64,000 nucleotides of DNA, taken from positions 1 through 64,000 of the forward strand of contig NZ_AP018292.1 of the NCBI RefSeq assembly GCF_002368415.1, given 5' to 3'. Source of the stretch: Calothrix sp. NIES-4105. Lineage in GTDB: Bacteria > Cyanobacteriota > Cyanobacteriia > Cyanobacteriales > Nostocaceae. Positions 28,614 through 36,763 of the stretch are shown here, piece by piece. A program made the translations under genes and the position numbers. The notes beneath the pieces were generated by a model. The model worked only from the letters and a program-made list of their open reading frames with translations. It had not been told where the DNA came from and ran no database searches. Each line of letters opens with the position of its first letter. The first letter of the stretch is position 1.

Positions 28614-28635
28614 AGGTAGCAGTCCGGCGCCTATC

Positions 28636-29052
28636 TCAAATCAAATCCGCCAATATATCGGTCATTTCTTTTTGTAACTTCTGTCTATTATCATCATATT
28701 TTATAACAGTATCAGTTTTCTTATGACGACTGAACCGCTGTGTCGCGCGATAATTCCCGTTATTTTTATCAAGCACAGTAGTAATAGAACTATGTCTCAC
28801 CCTATGAGGTGACATCTTTTTAGTAATACCCGCGCGCTGACAAAGTTCATCAATCAGGCGCCTTATTGCTTCCCCGCTCAAACGTGTACCATTACCGTTA
28901 TAAGCAAGCACAGTAAATAGAGGCGCCTTCAATTTGGTACTTCCACCACAAGCAATTAACCAATCAGTAATAGCCTCGGTTGTTTTAAAACTTAAATCAA
29001 TGGTGACTTTTTGAGTACCTTTACCTTTACCCAATATTCTTAGTGTTTTAGG
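28636..29052 (-). pseudogene. Tyrosine recombinase relic, catalytic half (type A)
   Basis: Matches the last ~135 residues of the recombinase at 35473: LRILGKGKGTQK, TEAITDWLIACGG, MSPHRVRHSSITTVLDKNNG, FSRHKKTDTVIKYDDNRQ. The HxxR, His and Tyr are present, but the N-terminal core-binding domain and first catalytic Arg are gone. Homology begins at about 29052, after which unrelated sequence with a small plus-strand gene follows. Confidence 0.85.
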
Positions 29053-29131
29053 AATCTTGAATAAGTTTTTGCAGACTACTTAGGATTTTATAATTTCTTT
29101 TCGCCCAGTCATTAAGGATGGATTATTCACT

Positions 29132-29449
29132 ATGTCATTTTTTTCCAACAAAAGCAACAAAGTTGTTTCAAACAATGCGTCAGAAACATCAAATGTAGCC
29201 AAAATAAAGAACCCAGAAACAGCTTTAAAAGTAGCTGAAGTTGTTTTAGAAGCGTTAGAAGAAAATCCAACTAACCGCTGGATGGAAGTAGCTAGCCCAG
29301 TTTTAAAATCAGGAGGTAAAACCGTAGCGGTCATATTAGCGTTGGGTTTTGTTTCAATACCTTTAATGGTCGGTGGCAGTCCTTGGGTTGCGATAGTTTT
29401 AGCCATAGGGGCTAGTGTAACTGCTGTTTGTTCGTGCTTTACGAGTTGA
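29132..29449 (+). CDS. Small protein with hydrophobic C-terminus, unknown
   Basis: A 105-aa protein: a hydrophilic N-terminus (MSFFSNKSNKVVSNNASETS), a helical middle (PETALKVAEVVLEALEENP) and two hydrophobic runs (TVAVILALGFVSIPLMVGG and WVAIVLAIGASVTAV). AAGGATGG lies ~13 nt upstream. It is inserted between a type B scrap and the surviving half of a type A recombinase, so it may be cargo of the recombinase unit. The family is not recognised. Confidence 0.5.
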   Translation: MSFFSNKSNKVVSNNASETSNVAKIKNPETALKVAEVVLEALEENPTNRWMEVASPVLKSGGKTVAVILALGFVSIPLMVGGSPWVAIVLAIGASVTAVCSCFTS

Positions 29450-29542
29450 TGCGCGGTTAAACCTATCAAATAAGCCTGTTAATGATAAATCCCCCAAGTC
29501 GTTTTAAATCATAAATATACATCACACAAACAATTTATGATT

Positions 29543-29612
29543 GGCGCCGGGGGTATTCATACTCGTTGTTTATTCGACATCTGGTACTAATGCTAACTAT
29601 GTAATCAAGGTT
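29543..29612. repeat. Recombinase-associated intergenic repeat, copy 2
   Basis: GGCGCCGGGGGTATTCATACTCGTTG..., then GGTACTAATGCTAACTATG. It is preceded by CACACAAACAATTTATGATT, the same order as copy 4 at 36522. The GTATTCATAC core is a short inverted repeat. Confidence 0.6.
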
Positions 29613-29669
29613 TGGGCATCGTGAATTTCGCTATCTTGGTTTATAGGCGCCTGACTAAAAAGCTTCGCC

Positions 29670-29765
29670 TTCAAACCAAATCTTCCAAGAGTGCTGTAAT
29701 TTTACTCTGCGCGTTGGTGCGGTTGTCATCATAAATCATCAAAGTGTTTAAACTCGCAACCAGGA
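29670..29765 (-). pseudogene. C-terminal scrap of a type B tyrosine recombinase
   Basis: Matches the end of the gene at 36764 (MIYDDNRTNAQ..., LEDL) with the disabling change CAACCAGG for CATGACG in the RHAS motif. The identical change is found in the relic at 33895. Confidence 0.75.
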
Positions 29766-30500
29766 CTTAATTTCTGCACGCTGCGTACCAATACCAAGCA
29801 ATATGTCAGAATTATAAAATTGCTCACAGAACACATTGTAGTCATCAAAGTTAAAATTACATTTAAAGTGTATATCAAACGAACCCAGTAACAAACCCAA
29901 CAAAATCTCGACAGGCGCCAATTCTCTCAAAGCTCTCATCAAACCCGACACAGTTACTACATGTCCTGGCGCCACATTATCTATATATATAGCAATCGCG
30001 TTAACCCAAGAAGAGACATCCTCACTATGCGCGATATCCAAAACAGATTCCCAAGCTTGTTCACTTGTTGCTTGCTCTGTTTCAGGAAGTGCATCAAGTA
30101 AAACTTTCTTATCGACTATTTGTACTACTGACTGATTCTCTACTTCAGGCGCCCATTCGTAAGGTTTACGAACTGAACTTACCAAAGGTTCGATAAACTC
30201 GCTAAAGTCAATATCCATAGTTTGGCGAACGAATGGGGCAAAGTCAGCATCTCCCATCACGGGACCATCGTCACTCGTCACAGCATTAATTTCTTCAAAC
30301 AGTTCAACACTGCGGCATTGAAACACTTCTACCATTTGTACTAATGCATCTGCTGCTACTTGTAATTGTTCGGTTGTATCTAAATTAAGTAGTGATGCAT
30401 CTAAACTTTTCCATAACGGGCGCCAATCTACATCCATAGGCGCCGATTTTGCTGACTCCAACAAATCCCATATTTCTAATTGTATAAATTTTTTGTTCAT
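29748..30500 (-). CDS. Hypothetical 250-aa protein with foreign C-terminus
   Basis: A mostly acidic, helical protein (MNKKFIQLEIWDLLESAKSA; TTEQLQVAADALVQMVEVF; ATSEQAWESVLDIAHSEDVS; VSGLMRALRELAPVEILLGL) of no recognised family. Its last ~13 residues (GTQRAEIKSWLRV) are encoded by a type B recombinase relic read in the wrong frame, so the native C-terminus has been replaced. Acidic composition and a QAW-x-S-x-L element recall the style of the ~435-aa cassette proteins, but I see no convincing alignment. The next gene on the strand, at 30600, is probably in the same unit. Confidence 0.55.
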   Translation of the reverse strand: MNKKFIQLEIWDLLESAKSAPMDVDWRPLWKSLDASLLNLDTTEQLQVAADALVQMVEVFQCRSVELFEEINAVTSDDGPVMGDADFAPFVRQTMDIDFSEFIEPLVSSVRKPYEWAPEVENQSVVQIVDKKVLLDALPETEQATSEQAWESVLDIAHSEDVSSWVNAIAIYIDNVAPGHVVTVSGLMRALRELAPVEILLGLLLGSFDIHFKCNFNFDDYNVFCEQFYNSDILLGIGTQRAEIKSWLRV

Positions 30501-30599
30501 CTAAGTATTTTTATCCTGGGATACGGGTGTTTTTGTTCTAAAGCTAAAACTATATTTAGTAGGTATTTGAGGTTGGTTTTTGTACTTTTTGTTCTAAGC

Positions 30600-31106
30600 T
30601 TATATTTCAGTATGATGAGGACAAGGTTTTATTGGGCACAAGCAAGGGTCAAGTCGCTCCAGGGAAGCAAATTTTTTAATACCGTAGTTTGAATTTAATA
30701 CCCCTAGTAGTTTTCTCGTGTAACTTAAAACCTGACTTTTCACCATACCCACACAGTGAACAGGTTTAACAACCGCACGCTTTTCCTGACCCTTCCATAC
30801 CTCGGCGCCAATCGAATGTACAGGTGTTTCATATCCAGGCGCTCTGTAAACAATCAGCGTTGCAAAGTAAATATCGGCAAATTCCTCGATGTCTATAGAT
30901 ATTTCTTCGGCTAGAACAGAAGAACGTTTCATAGCGCGCGCTTGATTTCGCCTGTCTTTGTGCCGCGCATGTGAACGACGACTGTAACATACCGCTGGGT
31001 TCCAACAATTATCACCTTGGGCGCCGTGTAATTCCTTTGCCTGATCAGCACTTAGCATGGCACATTGTTTGCACTTGGACGGTATCTTACGTTTTTCAGG
31101 CACCAT
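30600..31106 (-). CDS. Cysteine-rich hypothetical protein
   Basis: About 168 aa from ATG 31106 (MVPEKRKIPSKCKQCAML); a longer frame to 31151 is possible. A putative zinc site is formed by CKQC and by C-x6-C in DNCWNPAVCYSRRSH, followed by a basic stretch (ARHKDRRNQARAMKR). A second, strand-rich half follows (IYFATLIVYRAPGYETPVHSI, then EVWKGQEKRAV) and a C-terminal CLCPIKPC. It looks like a nucleic-acid-binding accessory protein. The family is not recognised with certainty. Confidence 0.6.
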   Translation of the reverse strand: MVPEKRKIPSKCKQCAMLSADQAKELHGAQGDNCWNPAVCYSRRSHARHKDRRNQARAMKRSSVLAEEISIDIEEFADIYFATLIVYRAPGYETPVHSIGAEVWKGQEKRAVVKPVHCVGMVKSQVLSYTRKLLGVLNSNYGIKKFASLERLDPCLCPIKPCPHHTEI

Positions 31107-31228
31107 ATCTATTTTGCAGCTCGTTGTGATTTTACTCCGAGCATTATACAATTTTGTCTTAGATTAATCTTATTCCGGTTATCAAATTAACAGGAATAAA
31201 AATTGTAAGCATAAGTAGAGTAGGCACC

Positions 31229-32059
31229 TTGAAAAACATACCCGACATCGTAATAGTCCCATTAGTTCAAGAATCTACCTCTCAAATGGTGCCCACTGCT
31301 TGTACAGATTTACGAATAATACGAATTAATGAATTTTTAAACGCCCAGGAATTGGCGCCGCTTACTCAAAAAGCTTATCGTCACGACTTTAATTATTTTC
31401 TCAAATGGACTTCGACCGGATGGGGAGACGTAGACGCGGATAAAATAACAGAATTTCAAAAATATCTGATGATCCATAAGTTTGGAGCAAAGCAGAAAGT
31501 ATTAAGTGACGCAAGCGTTAGAAGGGTATTGGGAACCATTAGTAACTTCTTCGAGTGGATGTACAAGAGTGGGTATATAGCTTTAAACCCAACTACAGAG
31601 GTAGAACGTCCCTTATTGCCAAGCAGTGAAACTCAAAAACTTAGTGACGAGAGCTTCAAAAATATATTAGATGCGGTTGCCTCTTCAAATTATCCAGAAC
31701 GGAATTTAGCATTAATAGCTGTGCTATGTCACGGATTACGCCCAGGTACACCAATCAATTTAGACATCAAAGACTACCACTCTTCGCAGTTACATGTTCG
31801 TTCTGGCAAACACTCTAGTAAAGAGTACGTACCTTTGGATGATTGGGCGAAACAATTACTTGATAACTATTTAAACTGGCGCCAATCGTCAGGAGAAGTG
31901 CTGCATGGCAATAGTCCATTATTTCTGTCTCATTCTAATCGTAATGCTGGAGAACGCATAAGTTACGATACGGTGCGTAAATTAGTAGAGAAGATAAGGA
32001 AGAAAACAGGTATTCACTTCCGCGCGCAGCAATTCGGTGCGTTGGTAGTACCACTTTAA
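31229..32059 (+). pseudogene. Tyrosine recombinase truncated before HxxR
   Basis: A 276-aa frame of a third recombinase type, unlike A and B. The N-terminal SAM-like domain (LAPLTQKAYRHDFNYFLKW, VSDASVRRVLGT region) and the first part of the catalytic domain are present, including the first Arg (CHGLRPGTPINL) and the Lys beta-hairpin (VRSGKHSSKEYVPL). The frame ends HFRAQQFGALVVPL exactly where HxxR would begin, so the catalytic His, second Arg and Tyr are missing. It starts at a TTG, with ATG 31286 as an alternative. Probably inactive. Confidence 0.75.
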
Positions 32060-32137
32060 TAATGTGAGCAAATGGTTCCATGAACATTTTTAATAGACAA
32101 TTAGCGTGGACAAAAAAACTCAAGTAGAAATTGCTAC

Positions 32138-33664
32138 CTACAAATTCCCAACCTTGCAGACAACACGAAAACCAAACTCCTTGTGGACATCATTTCGCTC
32201 CGTCCCCTCGAAGACGTTACGGGACGCAGAACGGCAGTGCAGAGGATAGTTGTACCAGGAACCGCCCCGCAGCACGACTCTTCCTTGTTTTTCAGAAATA
32301 TTATTATTATCATCAAACCAAGGACTACCATCTGTTGGCGCTCCTTGATAATTCGTGTGCCAATCGTCAAGACACCATTCCCATACGTTTCCGTGCATAT
32401 CGTATAACCCAAAGGCGTTAGCTACTGTAAAACTGCCCACTTCCGTTGTTTCTCCTCGATATATTCCTTTTACACCTGCGCCATAAGTGGAACAAGCATT
32501 GTAGTTTGCCAATTCTGATGTAATTGTCTCGCCAAAATGAAATGGTGTTGAAGTTCTGGCACGACACGCATATTCCCATTCTGCTTCACTAGGTAGGCGG
32601 TATTGTCTTTTAGTATGGGCTGTAAGGCGCTCGCAAAATTCAACAGCATCGTACCAGGAAACTTCCTCAACGGGGCGATTTGCACCTTTAAAACGGGATG
32701 GGTCAGGGTCTAGCTTTCGGTTAACTTGTGGTAGTGCTGCTACTGCTTTCCACTGTGCTTGAGTGACTGGATACTTACCCATAGAAAATTGCTCAATTTT
32801 TACTAAATGCTGGGGGCTTTCTGATTTGCTACGCTCTAATTCATCCTTTGGTGAACTCATCTTAAAACTGCCTCCAGGGATGGCTACCATTTCTAGAGCG
32901 ATGCCTTTGCTAAGGTTTTCGGTAAAGTATTCAGCTTGACCACGTTCGCGTTTGATTTCCTGCCCTTGAGCATTTACTGTTACTACATCAAAATTTATAG
33001 TCTCACTTGATGACTCGTTTTGTGGCGCCGATTGATCGTTTAGTTCCTTCACTAACTTAGACGCTGGTTTATTAGGGATTCTTAACTGGTCTTTAGATCT
33101 ATTAAAAGGCTTCTTCTTTAGAGTCGGGGTTAGTTGCTCTGGAATACCTGCTAACCTAATTGCAGCACAACCAAATTTATAGGCAAATTCAATAGACTTT
33201 CCTGCTGCTAGAGCATCGTAAAAACCAACAGAAAATTCAATTGCTGCTCTATCTCCAATTGCCTTTTTCATGCCAATCACATAATTAATATGTTGAGATA
33301 TTGCTTCTGCTTGAACTAGGGAGTAACAGCCGTTAAGGACAATACACTCAACCTGATCAGCAAATAAATCAAATAGTCCCGCTAGGGCTTCGGAATCAAC
33401 AAAGGAAGCCGAACCTGTTTCATCTTCAAATACTAGACCGTCATCTCCCGTCCCATGCCCAGAAAAATGTACAATAGTCGGATTGATGTCCAGCATCGCC
33501 CGCTGAATGTCCCTTGGTCGTACTGCCCACTTCTGCTCTAAGACAAACTGATCGCGATGCAATGCTCGTCTAAGTCCAGCATCGATTTCACGGACTTCCT
33601 CTTCTAAGCGCACCCGTGTTGTACCTTTAGGATTCGCTGCCAAAATTAAGATTGTTTGCCCCAT
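32138..33664 (-). CDS. CHAT-FGE fusion protein, possible hypervariable target
   Basis: A 508-aa protein. The N-terminal CHAT domain (1-185) has His70 in HFSGHG and Cys113 in LNGCYS. It is related to, but distinct from, the pentapeptide-CHAT group (LILAANPKGT, VRLEEEVREI). After a polar linker comes a formylglycine-generating-enzyme-like domain (about 255-505) of C-type-lectin fold: MVAIPGGSFKMSS, YPVTQAQW, RPVEEVSWYDAVEFC, YRLPSEAEWEYACR, LYDMHGNVWEWCLDDW and a final LRGGSW...CRSASRN...GFRVVC. CHAT/caspase-FGE fusions are known in cyanobacteria, and such FGE ends are classic targets of diversity-generating retroelements. No reverse transcriptase or template repeat is seen nearby. Confidence 0.85.
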   Translation of the reverse strand: MGQTILILAANPKGTTRVRLEEEVREIDAGLRRALHRDQFVLEQKWAVRPRDIQRAMLDINPTIVHFSGHGTGDDGLVFEDETGSASFVDSEALAGLFDLFADQVECIVLNGCYSLVQAEAISQHINYVIGMKKAIGDRAAIEFSVGFYDALAAGKSIEFAYKFGCAAIRLAGIPEQLTPTLKKKPFNRSKDQLRIPNKPASKLVKELNDQSAPQNESSSETINFDVVTVNAQGQEIKRERGQAEYFTENLSKGIALEMVAIPGGSFKMSSPKDELERSKSESPQHLVKIEQFSMGKYPVTQAQWKAVAALPQVNRKLDPDPSRFKGANRPVEEVSWYDAVEFCERLTAHTKRQYRLPSEAEWEYACRARTSTPFHFGETITSELANYNACSTYGAGVKGIYRGETTEVGSFTVANAFGLYDMHGNVWEWCLDDWHTNYQGAPTDGSPWFDDNNNISEKQGRVVLRGGSWYNYPLHCRSASRNVFEGTERNDVHKEFGFRVVCKVGNL

Positions 33665-33778
33665 TTCCTTACTCCAGTAATGGCTGACTGCCGCTTTCTC
33701 ACTCAGTTTTACTTATAACCAAACCTTCTGATTTGACACCAGCCTCTTATTTTGTATCTATGCGAACAATTTCAATGA

Positions 33779-33842
33779 AGGCGCCGAGTATCTATACACC
33801 TTAACATACCGCTAATTTTGTACTGACACTAACTATATTCAT
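33779..33842. repeat. Recombinase-associated intergenic repeat, copy 3
   Basis: GGCGCCGAGTATCTATACACC..., then TTTTGTACTGACACTAACTATATT. It lies beside the type B relic at 33895, as in the other loci. Confidence 0.6.
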
Positions 33843-33894
33843 GTTGGAGGCGCCTGTTCTTAGTTGAGACTATCTTGGTTAGATTTGCCTTATT

Positions 33895-34145
33895 AAACCA
33901 AGTCTTCTAACATTGCTGTAATCTTGCCCTGCGCGTTTGTACGGTTGTCATCGTAAATCATCAGGGTGTCTAAACTCGCAACCAGGACTTAATTTTTGCA
34001 CGCTGCGTACATCTCCTTTACTAGCATCAAGTGCAGCTGTTACCGATGAGTGTCTAATTCTGTGGGGACTAATGGTTTTTGAAATACCAGCAGCAGAGGC
34101 AATTTTTACCACTATTGTAGGGGTAAGAGCATCATTGGAACAGAA
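33895..34145 (-). pseudogene. Type B tyrosine recombinase relic
   Basis: Reads VVKIASAAGISKTISPHRIRHSSVTAALDASKGDVRSVQKLS as in the gene at 36764, then loses frame at the CAACCAGG lesion and continues as the out-of-frame end (DDNRTNAQGK...EDLV) to about 33895. The N-terminal part is absent. Confidence 0.8.
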
Positions 34146-34274
34146 AACCGGGTAATCGCTTAAAAGTCTTATTATTGTCGGTATACCCATGCGGATTGCC
34201 GTTTGGCGCGCTTATACTTCCAATTCCTCTCGACAAGTTCATATATCGACTAATTTAGGGAGAAAATATTTGAA

Positions 34275-34646
34275 TTAGGGTGAAACACTAATAAGCCCAA
34301 TTTCATTTCCATCAGGGTCATAATAAATGACTTTGCGAGTATTATATACAGGTAGCTCTTCTTTACTGAAATTAATACCTCTTTTTGCAATTTCATTAAT
34401 TAGGATATCAAGATTATCTACCATAATATTTTGTATACTATGACCTGAGTGTTCAGGTTTAACAACTATATAAATCCACTGATGCTCCGTAATTTGCCAA
34501 ACAGCTTCGACATTATTCGGTAAAAAACTAGGTTCACAACCAAAAAAACGATTATACCAATCGAGCGAGTTTTGATAATTATTGACTGATATAGCTGCAA
34601 ATATATCAGTTCCAAATCCATTAAGTGCTTTATTAAAGTTATCCAT
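34275..34646 (-). CDS. VOC-family (glyoxalase/dioxygenase-like) protein
   Basis: About 123 aa from ATG 34646 (MDNFNKALNGFGTDIFAAIS); a longer frame adds a hydrophobic run. It shows one vicinal-oxygen-chelate domain: the AAISVNNYQNSLDWYNRFFG opening strand and helix, PNNVEAVWQ, QNIMVDNLDILINEIAKRGI, and the closing YYDPDGNEIGLI with the usual DPDGN turn. The canonical metal ligands are only partly visible. Such small proteins are isomerases, lyases or resistance binding proteins; the substrate cannot be told. Confidence 0.75.
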   Translation of the reverse strand: MDNFNKALNGFGTDIFAAISVNNYQNSLDWYNRFFGCEPSFLPNNVEAVWQITEHQWIYIVVKPEHSGHSIQNIMVDNLDILINEIAKRGINFSKEELPVYNTRKVIYYDPDGNEIGLISVSP

Positions 34647-34985
34647 TATTAAGATGATTATGAACAGTAAAAACAGAACCAAAATTCCTGCAAGGCATAG
34701 CTACACATTCGACCAAATGTAAATTAGCAAAAATTTAAAAAGCTTCAAAATTAAGTGTACTACAAAACCCAGTCAAAAACACTTAAAAATACAACAAATC
34801 GAAAAAATTATTTTCAATACTTATTTTAATATTATTTTTACCAAAAATATACTCACCATTGGCGCCTTTTTTTCCTATCGTTATATAACTATGTCTATCC
34901 TTCTCATTTGTAGCATCAAATAAAACTATACCAGGAAATAACTACCCCAAGAGTTTACACTTTTTTCAGGGCGCCTGTTTTAAAT
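34647..34985. other. Intergenic, no gene seen
   Basis: Very AT-rich spacer with GGCGCC near 34861 and 34970. No frame or repeat is convincing. Confidence 0.4.
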
Positions 34986-35204
34986 TTAAAAAGCTCCGTT
35001 ATACTCGTCGGAGTCATCCTCTCCGTCGTCTTCTTCATCTGACCATGTAATCTCTAATACCGAAAGCGCTACTTTTAATCGCTCTTTATCGCCTGGACTA
35101 AAATCTGTGTCCTTGGAAGTTAATGCCGCCTCGAGAAAGTTGGCAGATGCCTTTGCAGCTTTATAAAGTGCGTCCAAAGCTTGATTGAAAGAATCTGATG
35201 ACAT
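34986..35204 (-). CDS. Small acidic-tailed protein, copy 1
   Basis: A 72-aa protein: an Ala-rich amphipathic helix pair (FNQALDALYKAAKASANFLEA) and ERLKVALSVLEITW, then an acidic tail SDEEDDGEDDSDE. The paralog at 42221-42442 is about 65 percent identical by eye, with most differences conservative, which supports both as real genes. Function unknown; the acidic tail could mimic DNA or bind a basic partner. Confidence 0.7.
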   Translation of the reverse strand: MSSDSFNQALDALYKAAKASANFLEAALTSKDTDFSPGDKERLKVALSVLEITWSDEEDDGEDDSDEYNGAF

Positions 35205-35472
35205 AACTGTTAATAATATTTCAGAAATCTAAATAATAGTACCCTGTTTATCTTAGTTTTCTATCTACTACTTGAGGTAGATATAATTAGTGTGAAACAC
35301 AGAAAATTTGTTGAAACAGGCAGGCAGCTATTGGTTGATGTTGAGTGCATGTTAGGCATTGCAAATAACTAGACAATGTTGCTCCCTTATAGCCCATTAT
35401 CCCTATCTTACTCCAATGTTTATTGTTAAAATTATTGTTGGATACTGATGTCAGCAGGAACTTTTTTGTATT

Positions 35473-36411
35473 TCAAATCAAATCCGCTAATATATCCGTC
35501 ATTTCTTTTTGGTATTGTTGACGGTTATCATCATATTTCATAACCGTATCAGGTTTAACATGACGACTAAATCGTTGAGTTTTACGATAATTTCCGTTAT
35601 TTTTATCTAACACAGTAGTAATAGAACTGTGGCGTACTCGGTGAGGAGACATCCTTTTAGAAATACCCGCAGTTTTTGACAGTTCATCAATCAGGCGCCT
35701 TATTGCTTCTCCACTTAACCTAGAACCATTGCCATTATAAGCAAGTACAGTAAATAGAGGTGCCTTTAATTTAGTGGCACCACCACAAGCGATTAACCAA
35801 TCAGTAATAGCTTCTGTTGTTTTAAAACTAAGGTCAATAATAGTTTTTTGAGTTCCCTTACCCTTACCTAATATCTTTAAAGTTTTAGCTTGAGCATTAA
35901 AATCACCAATGTTCAAACTACAAATTTCTCCACGTCGCAATGCATTATCCCAGAGTAAGCGTAAAATCGCATAGTCGCGTTTACCTTTAAGAGTAGTTCT
36001 ATCTATTTGAGAAATAACGCGCGCGTATTCAGAGGAAGGAATACCAGTAGTATCACGATACGATTCAACTTTCTCACCTTTAACATCTTCCAAGGTGTAG
36101 GAACAAACCTGTAGCTTTCGTCCCATTGTTGCAAGAGACTTGATTGCACTCAGGCGCCGATTTACTGTTGCCTCGGATAATTTTTTGTCGTTTATTAGAT
36201 GTGCTTTATATTTAAGAACTAATGCAACTGCATGGGCTTGATTTAGTCGCAGGAACTCTAACACCAAATTTAAATCAGGCAAGCACCCAACAATAAATTT
36301 AAAAAAATCTTTCAAGTCTTTCTCATACGCGCGCTTTGTATTTGGCGAACGGGTATCCGCGAGCAACTGTTTGATAACGTCCGTGTCAGACGTCAAGAGG
36401 AAAATCAACAA
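35473..36411 (-). CDS. Tyrosine recombinase, type A
   Basis: A 312-aa integrase/XerC-like protein. The core-binding domain has SPNTKRAYEKDLKDFF and LSEATVNRRLSAIKSL. Catalytic residues are visible: Arg in DNALRRGEICSL, Lys in GKGKGTQK, HxxR in PHRVRHSS, His in RFSRH and Tyr in MKYDDNRQ. The frame starts at a TTG. An ATG at 36460 (MSDFQITVIQTAQLAPVVDFPLDV) is one base out of frame. Comparison with the relic at 23400 suggests a +1 change (GTCTGACACG against CAAGACACG) at the N-terminus, so the native start may be lost or shifted. It is last of three tandem recombinase genes. Confidence 0.85.
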   Translation of the reverse strand: MLIFLLTSDTDVIKQLLADTRSPNTKRAYEKDLKDFFKFIVGCLPDLNLVLEFLRLNQAHAVALVLKYKAHLINDKKLSEATVNRRLSAIKSLATMGRKLQVCSYTLEDVKGEKVESYRDTTGIPSSEYARVISQIDRTTLKGKRDYAILRLLWDNALRRGEICSLNIGDFNAQAKTLKILGKGKGTQKTIIDLSFKTTEAITDWLIACGGATKLKAPLFTVLAYNGNGSRLSGEAIRRLIDELSKTAGISKRMSPHRVRHSSITTVLDKNNGNYRKTQRFSRHVKPDTVMKYDDNRQQYQKEMTDILADLI

Positions 36412-36521
36412 CGGGCGCCAGTTGTGCAGTTTGTATAACCGTAATTTGAAAATCGGACATAATTAATTTCCAGATATGCAGAAATTATAAGCTCCCTAAG
36501 TAGTTTTAAATCTAAAGCTTT

Positions 36522-36612
36522 ATACTGACACAAACAATTTTATATTGGCGCCGAGGGTATTCATACTCGTTGTTCATTTGCTAATTACTACTGACGCAAA
36601 CTATATTTGTGA
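36522..36612. repeat. Recombinase-associated intergenic repeat, copy 4
   Basis: TACTGACACAAACAATTT, TATTGGCGCCGAGGG, TATTCATACTCGTTG and then ACTACTGACGCAAACTATATT: the repeat unit begins again at its end, so units are in tandem. It lies between the intact type B and type A genes. Confidence 0.6.
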
Positions 36613-36689
36613 GGTTTCAGCACCATGAATTTTGGTATTCTAGTTAATAGGCGCCTGTTATATTTGTGCTAGTGCTAACAATTTAATGT

Positions 36690-36752
36690 TGGCAACAGCA
36701 TACTTATACTCATGATCAATTTCAAATTTCGTACTGACTTCAACTATATTAC
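36690..36752. repeat. Recombinase-associated intergenic repeat, copy 5
   Basis: GGCAACAGCATACTTATACTC..., TTTCGTACTGACTTCAACTATATT, ending at GGCGCCGAC just after the type B stop codon. More diverged than copy 4. Confidence 0.5.
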
Positions 36753-36763
36753 AGGCGCCGACT

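Noticed and set aside
32138-32300. Certain DGR variable region
   Set aside because: Ordinary FGE proteins also end in LRGGSW...GFRVV, and no template repeat or reverse transcriptase is present, so it is kept only as a candidate.
32131-32421. Several overlapping frames on the plus strand opposite the CHAT-FGE 3' end
   Set aside because: They are antisense to strongly conserved FGE motifs and have no independent support.
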